A stretch of 5,048 bases of DNA, taken from positions 1 to 5,048 of the forward strand of contig JAITQZ010000018.1 of assembly GCA_031288635.1 (NCBI GenBank), in the 5' to 3' direction. Numbering within the stretch: the stretch's first letter is position 1; each line of letters begins with the position of its first letter. Positions 1-5,048 of the stretch are shown here, one piece after another. Both the position numbers and the translations under genes were made by a program. Under the pieces are notes generated by a model. That model worked only from the letters and a program-made list of their open reading frames with translations, was not told where the DNA came from and made no database searches. The DNA comes from Candidatus Peribacteria bacterium. GTDB taxonomy: Bacteria; Patescibacteria; JAEDAM01; Absconditabacterales; Absconditicoccaceae.

Positions 1-684
1 TGGATGAGTGACGGCGGTGGCGGTGGTTCATTATCAAAAGATAATTGTCCAAATGGTGATTTCTCCTCAAGTTATTACGATGACGACTGTTGAACCACCC
101 CCTTTCCTAAAGGGGGAAGCTCCGAATGAACAACTGAGCATTGAGTAGCTGATACTTCCGATAGTACCTCCATCTATCATATCGCTTACGAATGGGCAAA
201 AGGATATGGCATTACTACTGCAAACACCTACGAAGCAGCCAGAATCTCCGATGCAATTATCAGAGCGGAAATGGCAAAAATGATTTCTGTCTTTGCTACA
301 AAGCTTTTGTATAAATCTCCAGATACTGAAAAAACTGTATGTACACAATTCACTGATTTGCACCAGATAAACCTTGATTTGCAACCGTATGTTGTTGAGT
401 CTTGCCAATTAGGACTGATGGGAATGCACGGTGATGGGATTGGAGTTCAAGAAGCATTCTTCCCTAATAGAACGATTACCAGAGCCGAAGTAGGAACAAT
501 CCTTTCTAGACTCTTACGGGGAACAACCTATGCTACCCAATTAGGTGATGAAACCTATTATGGTAGACATCTCCAAGCATTGAAAAACGCAGGCATTATA
601 AAAACTATCTCTCATCCTGAAATGCTCGAACTCAGAGGAAATATTCTAATAATGCTTCGAAAAGCTATTTTTGCTTCCACATAG
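1..684 (+). CDS. SLH-like secreted surface protein, C-terminal part (5' end outside window, UGA=Gly)
   Basis: The frame is open from base 1 to the TAG at 682-684 if TGA is glycine; TGA occurs at 91-93, 127-129 and 142-144 (fragment codons 31, 43, 48). Seen: a Gly-run linker (codons 5-9), a Cys-bounded Ser/Tyr/Asp-rich module (NCPNGDFSSSYYDDDCG, codons 15-31), a short Thr/Ser/Gly linker, then about 165 residues resembling S-layer homology repeats. These include AYEWAKGYGITT (62-73) with IIRAEMAKM soon after, QFTDL (116-120), and FFPNRTITRAEVGTILSRLL (about 153-172). Two cysteines (114, 135) could form a disulfide. From knowledge of SLH-type domains, the protein is probably exported and the C-terminal module anchors it to the cell surface; this is inference, since signal peptide and N-terminus lie outside the window. 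The standard code would start a gene at the ATG at 271 and lose the linker and first SLH half. Its tail overlaps terC by 20 bp. Confidence 0.85.
98..116. repeat. Perfect 8-bp hairpin inside the surface-protein gene
   Basis: CCCCCTTT (98-105) and AAAGGGGG (109-116) are exact inverted repeats around a 3-base loop (CCT). The hairpin is in frame within the linker and encodes roughly TTPFPKGG. No T tract follows on either strand, so it is not an obvious terminator. It may be a small palindromic repeat that inserted in a tolerant linker, or a structure in the mRNA. Confidence 0.6.
665..684. other. Tail-to-tail overlap of two convergent genes
   Basis: In code 25 the plus-strand surface-protein gene ends with TAG at 682-684 and the minus-strand terC ends with TAG at 665-667, so their coding regions share 20 bp. 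There is no hairpin plus T tract between or in the ends, so no intrinsic terminator is visible for either gene. With the standard code the genes would appear to be separated by 4 bp. Confidence 0.7.
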
Positions 685-1603
685 AAAATCAAATCCCTCG
701 AGCTAATGCGAGAATAATCACCGCCAAACTTATCAGACTTCCTATATGAACCCCTAAAAGACTGAGCAGCATTTTTAATCCGACGAAAAAGAGAATTCCA
801 ATTACTGCATAACTTACGTATTTCCGTTTATTCCCCACCGCTTCCAAGACGAAATATAAAGCACGGAGTCCTAAAATCGCGAAAATATTGGAAGCAAATA
901 CGATAAACGTATCCTGACTGATAGACAAAATTGCTGGAATAGAATCGAAAGCAAACAGTACATCACTAATCTCAATAACTACCAACGCCAAAAATAAGGC
1001 TGTAGCGTGCCGTTTTCCATCCTCTTTAACGAAAAAATCGTGTCCTTCTACTTTTGTATGCACGGGGAAAAATTTTTTCACAAACGTCGCAATTCCTCCT
1101 TTGCTGTAGTCGTGTTCTCCTTCTGGTAAAACAGATTTTTGATGTTTTTTTCTTTCTTCCATCACCATCTTCACCGCAGTAATCAGCACAATCAGCCCAA
1201 ATACCGCTAATACCCATTCTCCCAGACTCAATAATGCCGTTCCAGCAGAAATAAAAAGCAGTCTCAACACAATTGCCCCTAAAATCCCAAAGTACAATAC
1301 TCTATGACGATACTTCTCCGGAATATGAAACGAAGTAAAAATCGCAATCATCACAAACAAATTATCCACTGAAAGGGATTTTTCAAGTAAATATCCGCTG
1401 AAATACTGTACGGTACTTTCTCCACCTTTCAAGAGCCAAACTACTCCTCCAAAGACGGTTGCTACTGCTACTCGAAATGCGGTTTCCCACAGGGCTTCTT
1501 TAATAGACACAGCTTTATCTTTTTTATGCTGGCGATAATCCCGCCACATCGAAACCACAAGAAAAAGTACGAATATTCAATGAAGTAAGAGGGTAGTGTT
1601 CAT
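665..1603 (-). CDS. terC: TerC/Alx family integral membrane protein (UGA=Gly)
   Basis: 312 residues in code 25. Family marks: EKSLSVDNLFVM (residues 74-85, acidic E74 and D80 with N81), a conserved block HRVLYFGILGAIVLR (about 101-115), and EISDVLFAFDSIPA (about 211-224, D214 and D220 in a membrane segment). Several other hydrophobic helices are spread along the chain, with a charged loop in the middle (about 148-200, EERKKHQKS and following). TerC/Alx proteins are linked to tellurite resistance and to metal (manganese) export coupled to protein secretion; which applies here is not visible. The start is the ATG at 1603, which gives MNTTLLLHGIFVLFLVV, a first membrane helix with a TGA at 1577-1579 (Gly9). 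The standard code would start at a GTG at 1558 and lose this helix. At the 3' end a second TGA (689-691, Gly305) is read through to a TAG at 665-667, adding GFSMWKQK. No Shine-Dalgarno sequence precedes the start. Confidence 0.92.
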
Positions 1604-1641
1604 CACATTTAGAAATATAATAATAAAATGGATTTTTTGGT

Positions 1642-1685
1642 TGACAGACCCCCCGCAGTACTGCGGGGCGGGAGGGGGTTTGTCA
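1642..1685. repeat. Nested palindromic element between thrS and terC
   Basis: The core is a perfect 18-bp palindrome, CCCCGCAGTACTGCGGGG (1651-1668). It lies inside outer arms TGACAGACCCCC (1642-1653) and GGGGGTTTGTCA (1674-1685), which pair with one G-T wobble. The 44-bp unit is far more GC-rich than its surroundings. The core resembles the palindrome at 4911-4930. It could be a MITE- or REP-like repeat, or an RNA stem that protects the thrS 3' end. No T tract follows on the minus strand, so it is not a textbook terminator. No clear target-site duplication was seen. Confidence 0.75.
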
Positions 1686-1715
1686 GTGGCGGAAAAGGGT
1701 TATCAACACAATCCA

Positions 1716-3611
1716 TTATAACCTTCTTTCATCTCTTATCACGCTAATCTTTTCTACAAACTCCTTCTTTCCCAGTTCGTACTGCTCCTTGGTTTTGAAT
1801 TCACGAACGGAAACGGAATCAGCTTTTTCTTCCTTTTCTCCGATGATGAGAATATACGGCACTTTCCGTATTTCCGCATTTCTAATCTTTTTCCCAAAAC
1901 TATTGCTATCATCATCAATCGAAACCCTAAACTGCTGCCCTTTCAACTGCTCTGCTACTTGCTGTGCATAGCTCATAAAGGCATCCGCAACAGGGATAAT
2001 TCTCACCTGCTCCGGAGCGAGCCACAACGGAAACGCCCCCGCGAAATGCTCAATCAAAATCCCCATAAATCTTTCAAATGACCCAGAAATAGCTCTGTGA
2101 ATAACAACAGGTCTTTCTTTTTCGCCTTGTTCATTCACAAATTCCAATCCAAATCTTTCTGGTAAATTGAAATCACACTGAATAGTAGCCAGTTGCCATT
2201 GCCTACCTAGACAGTCCTTAAACATAAAATCAAGTTTTGGACCATAAAAAGCAGCTTCTCCTTCCACCCTCTTATATGGCAACTCATTAGCCTTAGCAGC
2301 AGCTTCCAAACTTTCTTCCGCAATTTCTCGTACCTCATCACTTCCCAAATACTTATTTCTCTCTTCTCCACGAACAGAAAGCGAAACTCGGTAATCGTTT
2401 AACATTCCTAAGGTCCCATAGAATTCTTTAATAATATCTGTAATCATCTTCACCTCATCTTTAATCTGATTCTTCCTACAAAAAAGGTGTCCATCATCTT
2501 GAGTAATTGCTCTTACTCTGGTCAATCAGCTTAGCTGTCCTGTTTTTTCATCTCTATATACCGTTGCAGGTTCAAAGTATCTGACAGGCATATCACGATA
2601 GCTAAATTGATTATCAGCAAAAATCTGCATATGATGCGGGCAATTCATCGGTTTCATAATAAATTCCTCTTCTTTCCCTTTTACTCTAAACAGTTCATCC
2701 CCAAATTTCGCTGCGTGTCCACTGGTTTGATACAAGTCAAGTTTAGCAATATGAGGTGTTCGCACCCTCAAATATCCTTTATCTTTATGAAGTTCCCAAA
2801 GATAGTCTTCAACTTCTTTTCTAATAATCATCCCATTAGGTTGCAAAAGAGGCAATCAAGCTCCAATAAGATTGGAAATCGTAAAGAGTTTCAGCTGCTG
2901 TCCTAATACTCTATGGTCGCGTTTCTTCGCTTCTTCTAAAAAATTCAGATACTCCTTCAGCTCTTCCTTCGTCTCAAACGCATACGCATAGAGTCTCGTC
3001 ATCATCACCTTATTACTATCACCTCTCCAATACGCCCCCGCAGTCTTCGCCACTTTGAATGCAGCAGGGTCAATCTCTTTCATACTCTCTACGTGAGGAC
3101 CTTCACACATATCTAAAAAGGTAATAAATCTGTCTTTAAACTCACTGGGATACTTTTCTTGAAAGTATGTTGTAACTCCCTCGTAATATTTCACATAGTC
3201 TGCATTTACGCCTTTCAATAACGCATCTTTCGCACTCATTGGAATGCTGTTCAAATAAAAGGAAATCCCTTCTCCCGCAGCAGCAAATTCGTCTCTGAGT
3301 TCTGCTTTGTATTTCTGTTTGAGAATTTCTTCTACAATGTATTTGCTTTCCTCATTTGTAGTATCCAGACGAGTAAAAATTTGTCCTTCTTTCACAATTT
3401 TAACCATCATTTCGTTAATCGTTGGCAAATCTTCATCTTTAATTTGCTTGTCCGGAGCAAACAGGAAATCATAATAAAATCCGTTGTCAATCGCAGGTCA
3501 AATCGCGATTTCAACGTCTGCTTGTTGGACTCTCTGCACCGCCTGTGCCATAATATGCGAAAGGCTATGGCGAATTTGATGCAAGTGTTCGTGGTGGTGT
3601 TCGTCACACAT
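1716..3611 (-). CDS. thrS: Threonyl-tRNA synthetase (UGA=Gly, three in-frame TGA codons)
   Basis: Class II synthetase that charges tRNA-Thr with threonine in the cytoplasm; 631 residues, stop TAA. The start is the ATG at 3611 (MCDEHHHEHLHQIRHSLSH). No TGS domain precedes the editing domain, unlike the E. coli enzyme. Editing domain: HxxxH (H15, H19) and MCEGPH (C169, H173). Catalytic core: motif 1 region about 260-290; zinc ligands C324 (MNCPHH), H375 (QDDGH) and H505 (VIHRAISGS); motif 2 Arg353 (VYRDE); motif 3 Arg514 (FERFMGI). The anticodon-binding domain runs from about 530 (WLAPEQVRIIPV) to the end, with KIRNAEIRKVPYILIIGEKE. TGA codons at 3498-3500, 2856-2858 and 2526-2528 (residues 38, 252, 362) sit at family glycines: AIGPxIDNGFYYD, GAGLPLL and GQLSGLTRVR. 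The gene is intact, not a pseudogene. In-frame GTGs at 3683 and 3677 would give an unlikely N-terminal extension through the attenuator. Preceded by a Thr-codon attenuator. Confidence 0.98.
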
Positions 3612-3631
3612 TGATAAATAGGATAAAGAGA

Positions 3632-3664
3632 TAAAAAAACCTCCCTTTCATCACGGTAGGAAGT
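3632..3664 (-). terminator. Attenuator terminator in the thrS leader
   Basis: On the minus strand ACTTCCT (3658-3664) can pair with GGGAGGT (3639-3645) through seven pairs including two G-U wobbles, around a 12-base loop. In an alternative register CCTACC (3655-3660) pairs with GGGAGG (3640-3645) with one A-G mismatch. A run of seven T (3633-3639) follows at once. It lies 21 bases before the thrS ATG, between promoter-side leader and gene, which is where an attenuator terminator belongs. The stem is modest, so efficiency is uncertain. GGGAGG could also act as a Shine-Dalgarno sequence, but it is about 28 bases from the ATG. Confidence 0.65.
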
Positions 3665-3689
3665 CTGCATTTTTCACTATCACAAACTC

Positions 3690-3740
3690 CTACCAAATGC
3701 TGGTTGTCGTAGTCGTTGTGGTAGGAGTAAGCTGTAGCAT
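3690..3740 (-). CDS. Thr-rich leader peptide of thrS, MLQLTPTTTTTTTSIW
   Basis: A 16-codon reading frame from ATG (3738-3740) to TAG (3690-3692), 78 bases upstream of thrS and in the same frame. It has eight threonines (residues 5 and 7-13), seven of them in a row, coded ACC ACA ACG ACT ACG ACA ACC, so all four Thr codons are used. This is the hallmark of leader peptides that sense charged tRNA, as thrL does for the E. coli thr operon and pheM for pheST. Here the downstream gene is the synthetase for the same amino acid. The peptide is probably only a sensor with no product function. The ATG is the only one in its frame after the upstream TAG (3789-3791). No Shine-Dalgarno sequence is seen, as for the other genes here. 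Low-complexity chance is the main alternative, but the coupling to exchangeable hairpins argues against it. Confidence 0.87.
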   Translation of the reverse strand: MLQLTPTTTTTTTSIW

Positions 3741-3824
3741 TGGAGATACAACAAAGAATAAATCTATCTGTAGCGTATCCTTTTGTTCCTAAAAAGCAAG
3801 AGCATTTTCAGAAAAAGCAGGTAA

Positions 3825-4628
3825 TTATTTTGGATTGATAATAGTAGGTCTGTCTTTGTGGAACATCTCGTTGAGTTTTACCTTGAGCAACACTCTATAT
3901 TGCCGAGCGTATTGCACAATACTAAACAGCGACGTCGTTGCCAAATAAATTCCGATAGCAGAATTCAAACTATACACCAATGCCCCCATCATCAGACTCA
4001 TTCCAATCGACATCGTCCCCATCATTTTACTCATATCTGGCATTGTTGCTCCGGGCAATTTTGCAGTTTGCTTTGGCTGCACGAGTGAGGTCATCTTCAT
4101 CTGTCCATAGTTGAAAATCACTACGAGAATGGTCAATACCCGATTTCCTTTTTCGAGCAGGTCAATCCCCAGAAAGTTCGTATCAATATTCATTAAATCC
4201 GTATACGTATTTCCAAAGCTATAGAAAAAGCTGTACAGCCACTCTGGAGGAATTCCCTCTCCGCCAGCAAATTTTCTCACCACATAGTACAGACAGATAA
4301 AAATCGGAATCTGAATAAGCATTGTGAGACAGCCTTTTAGAGGAGCTTTTCCTTCCGTCTTGAAAAGTTTCATCGTCTCTTCGGAGAGTTTTTGCGGGTC
4401 GTTTTCATATTTTTTCTGGAGTTCCTCGATTTTTGGCTGTAAGTTGGACATCCCTTGTTGCATATTCGCTCCCGCTGCAGTAGACTTAAACATCAGTCCA
4501 CGCACGAGCAAGGTCAGGAGAATAATTGCTATTCCGAGGTTTCCGCCAAACAGAGAAAGAAAAATAATCAGCACATTAAAAATCGGACGATAGAGAATTT
4601 GCGTAAGTAGCACAGAAAAGATGTTCAT
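3825..4628 (-). CDS. yidC: YidC/Oxa1 family membrane protein insertase
   Basis: 267 residues, stop TAA, no internal TGA. The short form without the large periplasmic domain of proteobacterial YidC. It inserts and folds membrane proteins in the cytoplasmic membrane, alone or with Sec. Membrane segments: about 16-43 (ending in LLTLLVRGLMF, with Arg43 at the site of the conserved groove arginine), 99-117 (GCLTMLIQIPIFICLYYVV), 163-175, 205-220 and 222-240. A cytoplasmic helical hairpin lies between the first two (about 50-95, LQPKIEELQKKYENDPQKL then MKLFKTEGKAPLKG). FLGIDLLEKG (152-161) matches the family FLxxDL block, and IGIYLATTSLFSIVQYARQY (225-244) the last helix; the usual Pro and Tyr-Trp of that helix are changed. 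Start: ATG at 4626-4628, the first possible after an in-frame TAA (4665-4667). The leader is pyrimidine-rich with no Shine-Dalgarno. The typical rpmH-rnpA neighbours are not in this window. Confidence 0.96.
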   Translation of the reverse strand: MNIFSVLLTQILYRPIFNVLIIFLSLFGGNLGIAIILLTLLVRGLMFKSTAAGANMQQGMSNLQPKIEELQKKYENDPQKLSEETMKLFKTEGKAPLKGCLTMLIQIPIFICLYYVVRKFAGGEGIPPEWLYSFFYSFGNTYTDLMNIDTNFLGIDLLEKGNRVLTILVVIFNYGQMKMTSLVQPKQTAKLPGATMPDMSKMMGTMSIGMSLMMGALVYSLNSAIGIYLATTSLFSIVQYARQYRVLLKVKLNEMFHKDRPTIINPK

Positions 4629-4681
4629 TGAAGAGGAAAGAGGAAAGATAAAAGAGGAAAATATTTAACCCATCGTTCAAT

Positions 4682-4709
4682 ACAATATAAAAAAGCTGAC
4701 TCTTTTCAA
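4682..4709 (-). promoter_or_regulatory. Possible sigma70-type promoter of yidC
   Basis: On the minus strand TTGAAA (4704-4709) is followed after 16 bases by TATTGT (4682-4687), about 54 bases upstream of the yidC ATG. The match to the -10 consensus is weak. TATATT at 4684-4689 would leave only 14 bases of spacing. The region is AT-rich, so this could be chance. Confidence 0.28.
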
Positions 4710-4742
4710 GTCTTTTGTCGTTGTAGAAAAAATGTAAGTGTT

Positions 4743-4782
4743 CACGGTATAAATAAAGAAGTCAAATTCTTATTTTTCCGTG
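4743..4782. repeat. Imperfect inverted repeat upstream of yidC
   Basis: CACGG (4743-4747) and CCGTG (4778-4782) enclose a second pairing region, ATAAAGAA against TTCTTAT, around a short loop. It can form an AT-rich stem with a GC clamp. No T tract follows directly on either strand, so a terminator role is not supported. Confidence 0.4.
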
Positions 4783-4787
4783 GAGGT

Positions 4788-4938
4788 CGTCATTCAGAGG
4801 AGAACCAAGCTATGTTTCAATGAACTGCATTTGAATGACGAAGGAATCTTTGTAAATAAAGACTGATTTTATCCCTCAAAGGAATACTTATCTACAAAGA
4901 TTCTTCACTACCCCGCAAGGACTGCGGGGCGTTCAGAG
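4788..4938. repeat. Composite palindromic intergenic repeat
   Basis: Three inverted repeats are stacked here: CGTCATTCA (4788-4796) with TGAATGACG (4832-4840), both perfect; GAATCTTTGTA (4844-4854) with TACAAAGATTC (4893-4903), perfect over 11 bp; and CCCCGCA (4911-4917) with TGCGGGG (4923-4929). TTCAGAG occurs at both ends (4794-4800 and 4932-4938). The arrangement looks like a dispersed, modular palindromic element of the kind scattered between genes in many bacteria; the GTCATTC and AAAGATTC modules recall such repeats, but copy number cannot be judged from one window. The third hairpin shares CCCCGCA and ACTGCGGGGCG with the element at 1651-1670. Confidence 0.65.
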
Positions 4939-5048
4939 TTCCTACGGTAAATGCAAGTCGAAATAGTAAGATTAAGATCGGTTGTATTGGGTATCGTTAC
5001 AGAAGATAGACCAAGCAACCAAAAGTGTTTTCTTCATCATAGCAGTAA

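Larger units (their letters stand above)
3632..3740 (-). promoter_or_regulatory. Threonine attenuator of thrS with four exchangeable RNA segments
   Basis: Minus-strand order: segment 1 ACTCCTACCA (3719-3728), segment 2 TGGTAGGAGT (3686-3695), segment 3 ACTTCCTACC (3655-3664), segment 4 GGGAGGT (3639-3645) plus T tract. 1:2 is a perfect 10-bp stem. 2:3 pairs over GGTAGGA/TCCTACC with two further pairs past a bulge. 3:4 is the terminator. The pairings exclude each other as in the trp attenuator. Segment 1 lies in the leader peptide codons T5-T7, and the peptide's TAG stop (3690-3692) lies inside segment 2. Inferred logic: stalling on Thr codons hides segment 1 and lets 2:3 form, so thrS is read; fast translation to the stop hides segment 2, so 3:4 terminates; without translation 1:2 and 3:4 form, also terminating. 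The promoter was not identified; readthrough from yidC is possible. Confidence 0.78.
4669..5048. other. Intergenic stretch without a convincing gene
   Basis: After the yidC leader no reading frame in either code has recognisable protein features. The stretch holds the possible yidC promoter, the inverted repeat at 4743-4782, the composite palindrome at 4788-4938, and an interrupted stem of GGTTG and TTGG (4980-4990) with CCAA and CAACC (5011-5020). No tRNA or rRNA is recognisable. At the right edge a minus-strand ATG pair (5035-5040) opens a 22-codon frame beginning MMKKTLLVAW; it ends in TAA and is not called. Confidence 0.6.

Noticed and set aside
1641..1685. Intrinsic terminator of thrS at the nested palindrome
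   Set aside because: The stem is strong, but the minus-strand sequence after it (ACCAAAAAATCC) has no T tract; it is kept as a repeat with a possible mRNA 3'-end role.
1716..3611. thrS as a pseudogene or sequencing-error frameshift cluster
   Set aside because: All pieces are in one frame, separated only by TGA at conserved glycines, with every catalytic, zinc and editing residue present.
3570..3651. Minus-strand small ORF from the ATG at 3651 (MKGRFFYLFILFINV)
   Set aside because: It lies across the terminator T tract and the thrS start in another frame; the hydrophobic residues come from the T run.
3407..3670. Minus-strand frame of 87 codons overlapping the thrS start
   Set aside because: It is in another frame than the ThrRS editing domain, which is clearly coding, and shows no family features.
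3612..3824. T-box riboswitch upstream of thrS
   Set aside because: The leader lacks the conserved T-box sequence (AGGGUGGNACCGCG) and a specifier-loop stem; AGGGAGGT is only a partial resemblance. The Thr-rich peptide and exchangeable stems explain it better.
4753..4950. Plus-strand code-25 frame through the composite repeat (for example ELHLNDEGIFVNKDGFYPS)
   Set aside because: It runs through the stacked inverted repeats, has only a GTG as start, and ends in sequence typical of translated repeats; most likely spurious.
4972..5040. Minus-strand 22-codon frame starting MMKKTLLVAW, resembling a signal-peptide start
   Set aside because: It stops at TAA after 22 codons and the rest is not hydrophobic enough; possibly a decayed gene start, but no support.
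4887..5048. Minus-strand code-25 frame entering from the right edge and ending at the TAG in the CCCCGC hairpin region
   Set aside because: About 54 codons without a recognisable family or composition; with only two stop codons such a length is easily chance. It could be a gene tail, but cannot be supported.
1..5048. CRISPR array, tRNA or rRNA genes
   Set aside because: No regularly spaced direct repeats, tRNA cloverleaf or conserved rRNA segments were seen on either strand.

Overview
The window comes from a bacterium that reads UGA as glycine (genetic code 25), so Absconditabacteria (SR1) or Gracilibacteria of the candidate phyla radiation. The proof is inside the window. The threonyl-tRNA synthetase gene is cut by three in-frame TGA codons, and each falls on a glycine that is conserved in the ThrRS family. 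The genes recognised here end in TAA or TAG, never TGA. Read with the standard code, thrS breaks into four pieces, the TerC gene loses both ends, and the surface protein gene loses its N-terminal half. The sequence cannot separate the two phyla.

Layout: positions 1-684 (+) hold the 3' end of a secreted, SLH-like surface protein. It converges on terC (665-1603, -), an integral membrane protein of the TerC/Alx family, and the two tails overlap by 20 bp. A 112-bp gap with a nested palindrome (1642-1685) separates terC from thrS (1716-3611, -). The 213-bp thrS leader is the highlight. It encodes a 16-residue peptide with eight threonines, seven in a row (3690-3740, -), followed by a set of mutually exclusive hairpins ending in a stem and T tract just before thrS. 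Upstream lies yidC (3825-4628, -), the membrane protein insertase. Positions 4669-5048 hold no convincing gene, but contain a composite palindromic repeat with a CCCCGCA...TGCGGGG core that is also seen between thrS and terC.

yidC, thrS and terC are co-oriented (all -) and could share transcripts. The thrS leader has the logic of classical ribosome-mediated attenuation: a ribosome starved of charged tRNA-Thr stalls on the Thr run, frees the antiterminator, and lets RNA polymerase enter the gene for the enzyme that charges tRNA-Thr. To my knowledge thrS is usually controlled in other ways (an operator bound by ThrRS in E. coli, T-boxes in Firmicutes), so a Thr-peptide attenuator in a code-25 lineage deserves attention.

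None of the four minus-strand starts (yidC, leader peptide, thrS, terC) has a Shine-Dalgarno sequence at normal spacing.
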